The position numbers and the translations under genes were made by a program. A stretch of DNA of 64,000 bases, taken from the NCBI RefSeq assembly GCF_002278035.1, contig NZ_CP022603.1, positions 434,001-498,000 on the forward strand, given 5' to 3'. Origin of the DNA: Ochrobactrum quorumnocens. GTDB lineage: Bacteria; Pseudomonadota; Alphaproteobacteria; Rhizobiales; Rhizobiaceae. Each line of letters opens with the position of its first letter. The stretch's first letter is position 1. Shown here piece after piece: positions 8,827 through 17,858 of this stretch. The notes beneath the pieces are model-generated. The model had not been told where the DNA came from, did no database searches, and saw only the letters and a list, made by a program, of their open reading frames with translations.

Positions 8827-9294
8827 ATGAAGAGAGACAGCAAATTATCGGGCGTTCTGCACGTCCTCCTTCACATGGCTGAATATCAGAGGCCGGTGAC
8901 TTCCGAGGTGCTGGCGAAAGCAATGGGCACCAATCCTGTTGTGATCCGTCGCGTTATGGGCGGCCTGCGCGAGCAGGGCTATGTTCGCTCCGAAAAAGGA
9001 CATGGTGGTGGTTGGGAGATCGCCTGTGATCTATCAAAGGTCACGTTGCGACACATCTATGATGCTATCGGCAAACCGTCGCTGCTTGCCATGAGCAATC
9101 GCACCGAAATGCCGGGATGCATCGTTGAGCAGGCAGTGAATGCCTCTCTGAACAAAGCGTTTCATGACGCAGAGAAACTCCTGTTGAAACGCTTTGGAGA
9201 AGTGTCACTCGCCATGTTGAGCGAGGATTTCCATAAACGCGCCCTCGAACGCGGCGCGACATTCGATTTGGAGACAGCTCATGACGCATCATGA
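8827..9294 (+). CDS. Rrf2-family transcriptional regulator
   Basis: Winged-helix regulator, 155 aa. The start MKRDSKLSGVLHVLLHMAEY is typical of the family. The recognition region (NPVVIRRVMGGLREQGYV) and the wing (SEKGHGGGWEI) are intact. The C-terminal part has cysteines near residues 74 and 99 (the latter in MPGCIVEQ) but not the three closely spaced cysteines of IscR, so thiol or redox sensing is more likely than an Fe-S cluster (inference). No Shine-Dalgarno precedes the ATG. Its 3' end overlaps the next gene by 14 nt, which points to co-regulation of a thioredoxin-reductase-like enzyme. Confidence 0.85.
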   Translation: MKRDSKLSGVLHVLLHMAEYQRPVTSEVLAKAMGTNPVVIRRVMGGLREQGYVRSEKGHGGGWEIACDLSKVTLRHIYDAIGKPSLLAMSNRTEMPGCIVEQAVNASLNKAFHDAEKLLLKRFGEVSLAMLSEDFHKRALERGATFDLETAHDAS

Positions 9295-10177
9295 TGCAAT
9301 CATTATCGGCGGAAGTTTTGCCGGGCTCACCGCTGCCACCTACATCGCTCGTGGCAGACGATCTGTCCGCGTGATCGACGCAGGCAAGCCCCGCAATCGC
9401 TTTGCTGAGCACTCGCATGGCTTCTTTGCGCAGGATGGCAGCAATCCGGCAGCCATGCTTGAAACGGCAAGAGCTCAGGTGCTGGCCTATCCCAGTGTCG
9501 AAATAACCAAAGGACAGGCCATTGGTGGAACCGGGGAGATTGATGAGTTTTCAATCGAACTCGATACAGGCGAGACAGTGCGCGGACGTAGGCTCATTTT
9601 TGCCTTTGGTATCTCGGACGAATTACCAAATGTGCCGGGACTCCCGGAACGATGGGGCAATTCGGTTATCCATTGTCCATATTGCCATGGCTATGAGTTC
9701 AGCGGCAGAAAACTTGGTGTACTGAACCTTTCACCAATGTCAGCCCATCAGGCCATGCTAATCGCAGAATGGGGGCCGACAACATTCTATTTGAATGGTG
9801 GCAATGAACCAGACGAAGCGACTCTCCTAGAACTGGAAAATCGCGGCATAACTATAGAACCTGCCAAAGTTGTGGGATTACGAGGCGAGGGGACTTCTCT
9901 GTCGGAAATCGAATTGGCTGATGGCCGGATGACTTCGGTAGAGGCGCTATATATTGCTCCCCGCAACCGGCTCAGCAGTTCTCTTACCGAACAATTCGGC
10001 TGCACACTCGAAGAAATGCCGCTTGGTAAAACTATCAAGACAGACGAGATGAAAGCGACAAGTGTTGCGGGAATTTATGCGGCAGGCGATGTTACACGCG
10101 GCGCGCACAGCGTTGCGTGGTCTGTTTCGGATGGAGTTACCGCAGGCGTCTCGGCTCACCGTTCGCTTGTTTTTTAG
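9281..10177 (+). CDS. Thioredoxin-reductase-like FAD/NAD(P)H oxidoreductase
   Basis: Flavoprotein disulfide reductase of the TrxB-like group, 298 aa. The N-terminal FAD motif is AIIIGGSFAGLTAATY. The redox-active pair is C132-PY-C135 in HCPYCHGYEFSG. The C-terminal FAD loop is GIYAAGDVTRG. The NAD(P) region around residues 142-165 (KLGVLNLSPMS) lacks a strict GxGxxA/G motif, so the electron donor is uncertain. It is translationally coupled to the upstream Rrf2 regulator (ATGACGCATC overlaps its end). The substrate could be a thioredoxin or a small disulfide. Confidence 0.85.
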   Translation: MTHHDAIIIGGSFAGLTAATYIARGRRSVRVIDAGKPRNRFAEHSHGFFAQDGSNPAAMLETARAQVLAYPSVEITKGQAIGGTGEIDEFSIELDTGETVRGRRLIFAFGISDELPNVPGLPERWGNSVIHCPYCHGYEFSGRKLGVLNLSPMSAHQAMLIAEWGPTTFYLNGGNEPDEATLLELENRGITIEPAKVVGLRGEGTSLSEIELADGRMTSVEALYIAPRNRLSSSLTEQFGCTLEEMPLGKTIKTDEMKATSVAGIYAAGDVTRGAHSVAWSVSDGVTAGVSAHRSLVF

Positions 10178-10193
10178 AGTTGTATTACATTAT

Positions 10194-10224
10194 AAAAAAA
10201 CGGGGCCAATGCCCCGTTTTTATT
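10194..10224. terminator. Bidirectional Rho-independent terminator
   Basis: The stem CGGGGC / GCCCCG with a CAAT loop (10201-10216) is flanked by seven A residues on the left and TTTTTAT on the right, so it can stop transcription from both sides. It lies between convergent genes. Confidence 0.85.
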
Positions 10225-10236
10225 GCTAATTTATAA

Positions 10237-11847
10237 CTATGCATCAGTTCCGAAACGTTCTTCGCTCAGTGCCGCCGCCATTAACGCTTTGGTGTATTCC
10301 TCGTGCGGATTATCGAAGACCTGCTCCGTATCACCTTGTTCCACGATCTTACCGTTCTTCATCACGATCACGTAGTCTGATACCGCACGGACCACTGCCA
10401 TGTCATGGCTGATGAAGATGTAGGAAAGTCCATAATCCTTTTGCAAATCACGCAAGAGAGTGACGATCTGCTTTTGAACCGAACGGTCGAGCGCACTTGT
10501 CGGCTCATCAAGTACGATCACTTTCGGCTTCAAGATCATGGTGCGGGCAATCGCGATACGTTGACGTTGACCACCGGAAAACTCGTGCGGATACCGGTTG
10601 CGCATCGCCGGATCCATGCCAACTTCCTTAAGCGCTTCACAGGCACGGCGGTCGCGTTCCTTGGCCGACAGGTTCGGCTCGTGGATCAAAAGTCCTTCGG
10701 TAATGATGCGGCCTACCGTCATGCGTGGGCTTAGAGAACCGAACGGATCCTGAAACACAAGTTGCAATTCGCGGCGCTTTGGCCGCATGGCCTGCGATTC
10801 AACAGGCAACTCTTTGCCAAGATAAGCCACACGTCCGTCGGACGGCAGCAATCGCAGAATAGCACGACCAAGCGTCGATTTACCCGAACCGGATTCCCCA
10901 ACAATACCGATGGTTTGGCCCTGTTTAAGGGTCAGTGAAACATCGTTGACGGCAGTGAGATAGGTTGCAGCACCCAGCCATGGTTTGTTGATAAGGAAGT
11001 TGACCTTCACATTATCAGCGCGGATCAGCACTGGTGCCTCATCAGGCGGTGAGAGCTTTTCGCCTTCCGGTTCGGCATCAAGAAGCATTTTCGTATAAGG
11101 ATGCTTAGGCGCAGTGAAGAGCTTGTCCGTTTCGTTGGTTTCAACGACCTCACCGTAACGCATGACATAAACCCGATCCGCAAACCGGCGGACGATCCCG
11201 AGATCATGCGTGATGAAGACCACGGCCATGCCGAGCCGTTTTTGCAAATCTGCCAACAGGTCGAGTATCTGTGCCTGAATGGTGACGTCGAGCGCCGTCG
11301 TCGGCTCGTCAGCGATCAGAACATCCGGTTCGTTGGCAAGCGCCATGGCAATCATGACACGCTGACGCTGTCCGCCTGAAAGCTCATAAGGATAGCTGTC
11401 GATGCGGCGTTCGGGTTCTGGAATACCAACCAGTTTTAGCAGTTCAAGAATACGCGGACGCGCTTCCTTTTTGCTCATACCCCGGTGATAACGCAACGGT
11501 TCTGCCAACTGATCGCCGATGCGATAAAGCGGATCGAGTGAGGTCATCGGCTCTTGAAAGATCATTGTGATCTTTGCGCCGCGTATCTTGTTGAGTGCCT
11601 TATCGGTCATACCGATCAGGTCCTGCCCGCGATAAAGCGCTTGCCCTGTAGCCCTACCGTTCTGGGCCAGCAGGCCCATCATTGCCATGGTTGTCTGACT
11701 TTTGCCGGAGCCAGATTCACCAACAATGGCAACCGTCTCACCAGCTTTGACGTCCAGATTGATGCCACGGACGGCTTCAACCGGTCCGTCGTTTGTATCG
11801 AAGGTAACGCGCAGGTCGCGCACGCTTAGAATGTTTTCGTTCGTCAT
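10237..11847 (-). CDS. Oligopeptide ABC transporter, fused double ATPase
   Basis: ABC ATPase with DppD-like and DppF-like halves in one chain, as in YejF, 536 aa. The first cassette has [18 protein letters not shown] and [10 protein letters not shown]; the second has [18 protein letters not shown] and [10 protein letters not shown]. It powers the two permeases encoded just upstream. The ATG at 11847 is chosen because it lies 1 nt after the permease stop with AAGGAT upstream; an in-frame start 39 nt earlier would overlap that gene. It is the last gene of the operon, ahead of a strong terminator. Confidence 0.88.
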   Translation of the reverse strand: MTNENILSVRDLRVTFDTNDGPVEAVRGINLDVKAGETVAIVGESGSGKSQTTMAMMGLLAQNGRATGQALYRGQDLIGMTDKALNKIRGAKITMIFQEPMTSLDPLYRIGDQLAEPLRYHRGMSKKEARPRILELLKLVGIPEPERRIDSYPYELSGGQRQRVMIAMALANEPDVLIADEPTTALDVTIQAQILDLLADLQKRLGMAVVFITHDLGIVRRFADRVYVMRYGEVVETNETDKLFTAPKHPYTKMLLDAEPEGEKLSPPDEAPVLIRADNVKVNFLINKPWLGAATYLTAVNDVSLTLKQGQTIGIVGESGSGKSTLGRAILRLLPSDGRVAYLGKELPVESQAMRPKRRELQLVFQDPFGSLSPRMTVGRIITEGLLIHEPNLSAKERDRRACEALKEVGMDPAMRNRYPHEFSGGQRQRIAIARTMILKPKVIVLDEPTSALDRSVQKQIVTLLRDLQKDYGLSYIFISHDMAVVRAVSDYVIVMKNGKIVEQGDTEQVFDNPHEEYTKALMAAALSEERFGTDA

Positions 11848-11848
11848 C

Positions 11849-12985
11849 TCAGCGATCCTTCGGGTCAAGGCTGTCACGCAGGCCATCGCCCAGGAAGTTC
11901 AGCGCAAACAGAATGATGGTGAGGGTTGCGGCAGGCCAGATCAATTGCCAGCTTGCGCCGCGCATGTTCTGCGCACCTTCCGAGATGAGAAGACCGAGCG
12001 AGGTGAGTGGGTCCTGCACACCGAGACCGAGGAATGACAGAAGGCTTTCAAGAAGAATTGCCTTGGGCACCAACAGTGTCACGAAGACGATGACCGGTCC
12101 GAGCGCGTTCGGAATGATGTGTCGTGTAATGACGCCACGCCGTGTTGCGCCTAGCGCTTCCGCTGCCTGCACGAATTCCTGTCGTTTAAGGCTCAATGTC
12201 TGCCCACGCACGATGCGCGCCATATCCAGCCATTCGGTTGCACCAATGGCAATGAAGATGATGAAAATCGACCTCCCAAAGAAGACGAGCATCAATATGA
12301 CGAAAAAGATGAAGGGCAGGGAATAGAGAATATCGACAAGCCGCATCATGACATTGTCGGCGCGCCCGCCGAGGTAGCCCGATATCGCGCCATATCCAAC
12401 GCCGAGCACCAAAGCCATTGCCGAAGCCAACAAGCCGATTGCCAGCGACATGCGCACACCGATAAAGATGCGTGTCATCAAATCGCGGCCAAGATTATCT
12501 GTACCGAGTACAAAATAGTTGCGCGAGACGTTGAGTGTAAGCTTGCCCGATAACCCATCTGCAGCAAGTTCGATTTTCGGATTGCTAAACAGGTCAGAGC
12601 GCTGGAAATAACGCAACACGCGCTCATCGGTCGGGCGCTGGGTGGTGAAGTTAACCAACACACTGTTGCCGGTCAATTCCGGCTCCGCTGACGCGTCAAG
12701 GCGGGCGCGGGCAAGTTCGCGTTCCAGTCCCGGCATAATCGTATCGGCACGCGGATATGCTTCCAGACTTGGAACCACGCGCACGAACTGCGGATAGATT
12801 TTGTCGTAAGGATGTGGGCTGATCATGGGTCCAAAAATGCCGACAAGTGCCAGCACGATGAGGACGATGGCACTTGTAACAGCTGCCTTGTTCTTGCGCA
12901 GACGCAACCAAGCATCCTGCCAGAGCGAGCGGCTTTGGACTGAACCCAATTTTTCTGTTTCCACGGCTGCAGTAAAATCAGTCAT
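11849..12985 (-). CDS. Oligopeptide ABC transporter permease, OppC type
   Basis: Inner-membrane permease, 378 aa. It is longer than ordinary OppC because of an extra extracytoplasmic segment of about 110 residues between the first membrane helix (AVTSAIVLIVLALVGIFGP) and the conserved LGTDNLGRDLMTRIFIG. The EAA loop is visible as EAAEALGATRRGVITRHIIP. The start ATG at 12985 overlaps the upstream permease stop by 8 nt; the longer in-frame extension upstream runs inside that gene and is rejected. It works with the neighbouring OppB-like permease and the fused ATPase. Confidence 0.88.
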   Translation of the reverse strand: MTDFTAAVETEKLGSVQSRSLWQDAWLRLRKNKAAVTSAIVLIVLALVGIFGPMISPHPYDKIYPQFVRVVPSLEAYPRADTIMPGLERELARARLDASAEPELTGNSVLVNFTTQRPTDERVLRYFQRSDLFSNPKIELAADGLSGKLTLNVSRNYFVLGTDNLGRDLMTRIFIGVRMSLAIGLLASAMALVLGVGYGAISGYLGGRADNVMMRLVDILYSLPFIFFVILMLVFFGRSIFIIFIAIGATEWLDMARIVRGQTLSLKRQEFVQAAEALGATRRGVITRHIIPNALGPVIVFVTLLVPKAILLESLLSFLGLGVQDPLTSLGLLISEGAQNMRGASWQLIWPAATLTIILFALNFLGDGLRDSLDPKDR

Positions 12986-13901
12986 AGCGAACCCTCGGAT
13001 CAAGCCATGCATAAAGGAGGTCGACGATGAGATTAAACACCACGACGAAAACGGAAATAACAACCACGGTGCCCATGACCATCGTGTAATCGCGGCTCAA
13101 CGCGCCCTGCACGAAGTAGCGACCAATGCCGGGAATGCCGAAGATGGTTTCAACGACAACAGAGCCGGTAAGAAGTGCTGCAGCTGTCGGGCCGAGATAG
13201 GAAACAGCGGGCAGCATCGCAGCACGCAAGGCATGTACGCCGACCACGACGCGCGATGGCAGACCATAGGCGCGGGCGGTGCGAACATGATTAGCGCGCA
13301 AGGCTTCAATGGTTGCCCCGCGCACGAGGCGCGCAATAACGCCAACCTGCGGCAAAGCCAGAGTTAGCACCGGCAACATCCAGTAAGTGATATTCGCAGA
13401 CGACCAGCCTCCGGCTGGGACCCAGCCAAGAATGACACCGAAAAGCAGGCTGAGGAGGGGAGCAACAACGAAGTTGGGCGTTGTGATACCGAAAGTGGCA
13501 AGTGCTACAACGAAATAATCGATGGAAGAATTCTGTTTCAGTGCTGCAATTGTACCAAGAAATGTTCCGATAATCGCAGCAAGACTAAGCGCCAAAGCGC
13601 CAAGCATGACCGAAACCGGCAGACCGGAAGCAAACAGGTCATTCACGGTAAAATCGCGACGCGTGAAGCTTGGTCCAAGATCACCACGCAGCAGATTGCC
13701 CAGATAAATCAGATACTGCTGCCAAAGCGGCGCATCCATATTATAGGCTTTCTTGAGGTTCTCAAGGATCAGAGGGTCGATCGGACGCTCCAGATCAAAA
13801 GGCCCACCGGGAGCCAGTCTTATAAGAAAGAAAGTCAAAGTCACTATTATAAAGATCGTGGGTATTGCACTACCCAATCGTCGGAGCGTGTAGCCCAGCA
13901 T
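12978..13901 (-). CDS. Oligopeptide ABC transporter permease, OppB type
   Basis: Inner-membrane permease, 307 aa, with the family opening MLGYTLRRLGSAIPTIFIIV, the conserved RLAPGGPF after the first helix and the EAA-like loop TARAYGLPSRVVVGVHALR. The ATG at 13901 is preferred over one 60 nt upstream because it matches the family start and AAGGGA lies 7 nt before it; the upstream extension runs through a hairpin. It pairs with the OppC-like permease to form the transmembrane channel. Confidence 0.9.
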   Translation of the reverse strand: MLGYTLRRLGSAIPTIFIIVTLTFFLIRLAPGGPFDLERPIDPLILENLKKAYNMDAPLWQQYLIYLGNLLRGDLGPSFTRRDFTVNDLFASGLPVSVMLGALALSLAAIIGTFLGTIAALKQNSSIDYFVVALATFGITTPNFVVAPLLSLLFGVILGWVPAGGWSSANITYWMLPVLTLALPQVGVIARLVRGATIEALRANHVRTARAYGLPSRVVVGVHALRAAMLPAVSYLGPTAAALLTGSVVVETIFGIPGIGRYFVQGALSRDYTMVMGTVVVISVFVVVFNLIVDLLYAWLDPRVRYD

Positions 13902-13916
13902 TTTTATTTCCCTTCT

Positions 13917-13947
13917 TTGCCGGACCGCTTTGAAGCGATCCGGCAAA
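13917..13947 (-). other. Hairpin upstream of the OppB-type permease gene
   Basis: TTTGCCGGA-C-CGCTT and AAGCG-A-TCCGGCAAA form a 14-pair stem with one mismatch and almost no loop, ending just before the permease ribosome site. No T-tract follows. Like the rhaS-rhaT hairpin, it lies between a binding-protein gene and the membrane genes. Confidence 0.6.
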
Positions 13948-14010
13948 TCCCATTTCCGCATAATTTTTAAATCGAACCCGATTGAAGAAAATTATGCAGC
14001 CTTTTGAATT

Positions 14011-14054
14011 TTAGAGCGTCCTTTTGTGCGCCTGCGGGCGCACGGCTCTCTAAG
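14011..14054. repeat. Palindromic intergenic repeat, copy 1
   Basis: An inner stem GTGCGCC-TGCG-GGCGCAC (14026-14043) is enclosed by outer arms TTAGAGC and GCTCTCTAA. The reverse strand of this element matches the 15591-15630 element (CCGTGCGyCC, four-base loop, GGrCGCACAAA, then CGCTC), so both are copies of one mosaic repeat in opposite orientation. It is similar in style to the RIME and Bru-RS palindromes of Rhizobiales; that family assignment is from memory. Confidence 0.55.
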
Positions 14055-14079
14055 AGTGTTCCTGCTTTTATTTAGCCTT

Positions 14080-15492
14080 TTATCGATACCAGTGCGTGGC
14101 ATGCGAATTCATCAGATTGTCGTCGTAGCCTTTGTTCGACCATTGCGCGTAATTGAAATAGCTGTCGCTTGTGAATAATGACAGGAACGAGTTTGGAACG
14201 TTGTAATCGCCAACCCAACCATCACGCGCGATGTCGAACATGCCTTTCTGCTCAAGATAATTGAAATAGGTCGTGCCATCGGCTTCATCGAGCGTGGCGC
14301 TGATGCCAACCTCTTTAAGCATGTCGGCAATGGCCGCCATCGTATTTTTATGGTTCTCTGACGTGCTGTATTTCAGAACCACCGAAAGGCTTCCAGGTGT
14401 GACGCCTGCTTCTTCGAGAAGCTTTTTTGCCTCATCTTCTCGATCCAGTATGTCCTGTTTGGCGTAATCTAACTGCGGCGCGTCCTTCACGTAATTATTG
14501 ATGCTGGGCGGCACCATAGAACTGGCAGGCAGCATTGTGCCACGCCACACTTCCTGTGACAGAAAATTGCGATCAATCGTCATTCCAATAGCTAGCCTGA
14601 CACACGGGTCACGCAACTTGCTGGAAGGCTCTCCCTTGATGTTGATGTAATAGACGCCAAGCAGAGGTGTCTGACGGAAAGCTTTGCCGAAGTTCGCCTT
14701 CACATAATCCATTTGTTCGGCAGCAACATCAGAGCAGACATCTACTTCTTTCGCCTCGAAGCGACGCATGCAGCTGGAGCGATCCTGAAACGGTATCCAA
14801 TTCACCTGATCAATCTGAACATGCTCAGCATCCCAATAGTAGGGATTTTTCTTCATGACGATCTTATCGTTAGGGTTGAAGCTGACGAGCTCATAAGCTC
14901 CATTGCTAATCATATGGCCTGGCTGGCTGAACTTCGATCCAAATTCCTTTACTGCGTTGGCATTGACGGGATAACCAGTGTTGTGGGTAAGCAACTCAAT
15001 GAAATAGGGAGTCGGAGCATTCAGCGCGATCTGAAGTGTCTTGTCATTCAAAGCTTTCACGCCCAACCGATCAACGAACATGTGGCCAGTTGCGACCTGT
15101 TCGGCATTTTTGATCGAGTAGAAAACGCTGGCATAGCCAGCCGCAGTCTTGGGGTCCATCAAACGGCGTAAGGAAAATTCGAAATCACCTGCGGTGACAG
15201 GATCACCATTGGACCACTTGGCATCTTCACGCATATGAAATGTGTAGGTGAGGCCATCGGGCGAAATTTCCCATGACGTGGCAGCGCCTGGCACGGCCTT
15301 ACCGCGACTGTCCTGAGCGACCAGGCCCTCATAAAGATCTTTTAAAACACGGTCTTCCTGGACCGTTGTGGTGAGCTGTTGATCCAGTGTCGATGGATCC
15401 ATGTCATTTCCACGATTAAGTACAATTGCAGCTGAAGAGGCACTGCTTAGCGAAACCAGACAAACGCCTGCCAATAACATTTCGCGAACCAT
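14080..15492 (-). CDS. Peptide ABC binding protein with C-terminal internal deletion
   Basis: Periplasmic OppA/DppA-type protein, 470 aa, with the signal peptide MVREMLLAGVCLVSLSSASS and mature start AIVLNRGNDMDPSTLD. It is a close paralogue of the next gene (15705-17282). The alignment runs without interruption until NKGYD and then resumes at DNLMNSHATHWYR, the very end of the paralogue (DNLMDSHKTRWLSFKQ). About 52 residues are missing, including the last long helix and the strand NIPILYY. The frame is kept, so a stable product is possible, but the second lobe would be incomplete and peptide binding is doubtful. Start chosen from GGGAG before the ATG at 15492; upstream in-frame sequence has no signal peptide. 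Confidence 0.75.
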   Translation of the reverse strand: MVREMLLAGVCLVSLSSASSAAIVLNRGNDMDPSTLDQQLTTTVQEDRVLKDLYEGLVAQDSRGKAVPGAATSWEISPDGLTYTFHMREDAKWSNGDPVTAGDFEFSLRRLMDPKTAAGYASVFYSIKNAEQVATGHMFVDRLGVKALNDKTLQIALNAPTPYFIELLTHNTGYPVNANAVKEFGSKFSQPGHMISNGAYELVSFNPNDKIVMKKNPYYWDAEHVQIDQVNWIPFQDRSSCMRRFEAKEVDVCSDVAAEQMDYVKANFGKAFRQTPLLGVYYINIKGEPSSKLRDPCVRLAIGMTIDRNFLSQEVWRGTMLPASSMVPPSINNYVKDAPQLDYAKQDILDREDEAKKLLEEAGVTPGSLSVVLKYSTSENHKNTMAAIADMLKEVGISATLDEADGTTYFNYLEQKGMFDIARDGWVGDYNVPNSFLSLFTSDSYFNYAQWSNKGYDDNLMNSHATHWYR

Positions 15493-15540
15493 CGAGAACT
15501 CCCATAAAATTTTAAAATATACGCCCCATGAAAAAGGGAC

Positions 15541-15565
15541 CTTTCGACCCTCCCAAGGTCGAAAG
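15541..15565 (-). terminator. Possible terminator or attenuator between the two binding-protein genes
   Basis: A perfect 9-bp stem CTTTCGACC / GGTCGAAAG with a 7-nt loop. Read on the minus strand it is followed by GTCCCTTTTTC, so it may end part of the transcription coming from the upstream binding-protein gene. Confidence 0.45.
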
Positions 15566-15590
15566 AAAAAGGGGCTGCGCCACCAGAGTA

Positions 15591-15630
15591 CCGTGCGTCC
15601 TTTCGGACGCACAAAGATCGCTCCAACTTA
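15591..15630. repeat. Palindromic intergenic repeat, copy 2
   Basis: GTGCGTCC-TTTC-GGACGCAC (15593-15612) is a perfect 8-bp stem with tetraloop, followed by AAAGATCGCTCC. It shares its core with the repeat at 14011-14054 but in the opposite orientation. Confidence 0.55.
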
Positions 15631-15640
15631 TTTGATCTAC

Positions 15641-15679
15641 GCATCGGCCCTAAATCGTTTCCGATTTTTGAGCCGATGC
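15641..15679. repeat. Nested palindrome after the intact binding-protein gene
   Basis: Outer arms GCATCGGC / GCCGATGC enclose inner arms AAATCG / CGATTT around a TTTC loop, making a two-tier hairpin 26 nt beyond the stop of the upstream gene. It adjoins the previous repeat, as in a mosaic element. Confidence 0.6.
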
Positions 15680-15704
15680 AATAGGTGCAGCCCGAACTGA
15701 AAAT

Positions 15705-17282
15705 TTATTGTTTGAACGAAAGCCAACGGGTCTTGTGACTGTCCATAAGGTTGTCGTTCCAACCGTCGATCTTGTCAGAAACAAGAGCACGCGAGGAATA
15801 ATAAAGGATCGGAATATTGCTCATATCGTCGAGCTTGAGCTGCTCCGCTTCAGCCAGAACCTTGGCGCGGGCATCGAGATCAAGGATTTTCTCAGCTTCA
15901 GCCATTTTCGCATCATATTCCGGGTTTTTTACTTTGGAATAGTTGAAGCTGACATCGCTCTGGCTGATGTAGAGAAAGTTCTGCGGATCGTTGTAATCAC
16001 CGATCCAGCCAGCCCGTGCTATATCAAATGGACCATCTTCGCGCAGGAAGTTGAAGTAAGTGGCGCCTTCGGTTTCGTTGAGTGTCGCTTTCACGCCGAT
16101 ATTGCCAAGTTGGTCGGCAATTGCCGCCATCGTATTCTTATTGTTTTCAGATGTGTTGTAGAGCAGTTCGATCGACAACGTGTTTGGTTCAACGCCCGCT
16201 TCTTTCAGGAGTTCCTTGGCCTTGTCTTCACGATCAAGCATATCATCGGAATAGTCGAGCTTTGGCGCGTCCTTGACGTAATGATTGATGCCCGGAGGAA
16301 CCAGAGAATAGCCCGGCAGCATGGTGCCTTGCCAAACCTGCTCTGCAATAAAGTCACGATCAATTGCCATGGAAATAGCCTGACGAACGCGAGGGTCCTT
16401 CAACTTGCTGTCGGCAGTCTTGCCTTTGACTGGCAGATAATAAACGCCGAGATAAGGTGCCATGCGGAATTCGTTGCTGAGGTTCTTCTTCACGTAATCC
16501 ATCTGCTCAGCAGGAACGTCAGAACAAACCTGAACTTCCTTGGCTTCGAAACGACGCATGCAGCTGGCGCGATCTTCGAATGGAATCCAGTTGATCGTAT
16601 CGATCTTAACCTGATCCGCTTCGTAATAATTCGGGTTTTTCTTCATGACGATCTTGTCGTTTGGCGTGAAGCTGACAAGCTCATAAGCGCCATTCGTCAC
16701 CATCTTGCCCGGTGTCGTAAACTTGTCGCCATTTTCCTCAACGCTCTTCTGGTGCAGCGGGAAACCCGTCTGGTGCGTTAGAAGTTCAAGGAAATAAGGA
16801 GTAGGGGAGTTCAGCGTAACCTTCAGCGTGTGATCATCGACTGCTTCAACGCCAAGCTCATCAATTGGCTTTTTGCCACCAGCAACATCTTCAGCGTTTT
16901 TGATAACAAACAGCATGCTGGCGTAGCCCGCAGCGGTCTTCGGGTCCATCAGACGGCGGAAAGCAAACTGGAAATCACCAGCTGTGACCGGATCGCCGTT
17001 CGACCACTTGGCATTATCGCGTAGGTGGAAAGTGTATGAAGTGCCATCTTCGGAAATATCCCAGGACTTCGCCACACCGGGGATAGCTTCGCCATCCGCA
17101 TTCTGAATGGTCAGACCGTCGTAGAGATCACGAAGCACATTGCCTTCGGAAACTGTGGAGGTGCGATGATGGTCAAGCGTGGCCGGATCGGTGTCATTGC
17201 CACGGTTTAGAACAGTCTCAGCCGATGCTGCGCCCATCAATGCCAGAAGACACACGCTTGTCAGTAAAGTTTTGCGGAACAC
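15705..17282 (-). CDS. Peptide ABC transporter substrate-binding protein
   Basis: Periplasmic solute-binding protein of the OppA/DppA family, 525 aa, that delivers oligopeptides to the permease complex downstream. The signal peptide VFRKTLLTSVCLLALMGAAS precedes the mature start AETVLNRGNDTDPATLDHH. Motifs such as SYTFHLRDNAKWSNGDPVTA and VRQAISMAIDRDFI are family hallmarks. A GTG start at 17282 is chosen because AAGGAGG lies 8 nt upstream; in-frame ATGs at 17321 and 17360 would put the Shine-Dalgarno inside the coding region and add a charged tail before the signal. It is the first gene of the operon and full-length, unlike its paralogue. Confidence 0.88.
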   Translation of the reverse strand: MFRKTLLTSVCLLALMGAASAETVLNRGNDTDPATLDHHRTSTVSEGNVLRDLYDGLTIQNADGEAIPGVAKSWDISEDGTSYTFHLRDNAKWSNGDPVTAGDFQFAFRRLMDPKTAAGYASMLFVIKNAEDVAGGKKPIDELGVEAVDDHTLKVTLNSPTPYFLELLTHQTGFPLHQKSVEENGDKFTTPGKMVTNGAYELVSFTPNDKIVMKKNPNYYEADQVKIDTINWIPFEDRASCMRRFEAKEVQVCSDVPAEQMDYVKKNLSNEFRMAPYLGVYYLPVKGKTADSKLKDPRVRQAISMAIDRDFIAEQVWQGTMLPGYSLVPPGINHYVKDAPKLDYSDDMLDREDKAKELLKEAGVEPNTLSIELLYNTSENNKNTMAAIADQLGNIGVKATLNETEGATYFNFLREDGPFDIARAGWIGDYNDPQNFLYISQSDVSFNYSKVKNPEYDAKMAEAEKILDLDARAKVLAEAEQLKLDDMSNIPILYYSSRALVSDKIDGWNDNLMDSHKTRWLSFKQ

Positions 17283-17725
17283 GAAGAACCCCTCCTTGGT
17301 AATTTTTGAAATGGTTTTCATCTTATGGATAAGATTAGCTCTTGCAAGAGAAGTTCTCAACGCATTGAATTAGTTGGTGGATTTACTGCAGCAAAGCTAA
17401 TCTAGAAGGAAAAAATCTGGTACGCAGTAGCTGTTAAACGAAAGGGTTATGCTTAGTACAAGACGCTAAGAGATCACGAAAACTCCTTATTTTACGGCAC
17501 TTTCGCGCTGCCGCTGGAGGCAGTTTCATCCAGTTTGAGACATACGATTCGCCTAAATTTTGATCATCGACTTCGGGTCCCGGAAAACACTGATTATAAG
17601 CCGAGTTTGCCGGATCATCAGGGCATCATATTAAATTCGTTTCAGATGGGTCATCCCAATAAGGCGCTGGCTATATGTGCATCATTGTTCCATAACATAC
17701 GTTATGTGATCGCGACATGTAGGGG
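17283..17725. other. Gene-free flank between the peptide operon and the insertion sequences
   Basis: About 440 bp with no convincing coding sequence. It must hold the promoter of the leftward peptide operon. Its right end, CGACATGTAGGGG at 17713-17725, is repeated at 19800-19812 on the other side of the insertion sequence. Confidence 0.5.
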
Positions 17726-17858
17726 CTATTTAGTAATGCGACAGTTGGGCCAGTTAGAGATGCGACGTGTCGCCTCTTGAGGTGCTGGTCAATGTCAACG
17801 TTGGAGGCAAGGATGACGATCTTCAGTCTGGTTGAGACCATGAGCGGTTGGAGTCGTC

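Noticed and set aside
15708..16781. A 357-codon frame opposite the intact oppA gene
   Set aside because: Antisense shadow; the minus-strand reading has a signal peptide and family motifs.
17535..17780. An 81-codon forward frame in the IS flank
   Set aside because: No ribosome site or recognisable features, and it runs across the boundary of the insertion sequence.
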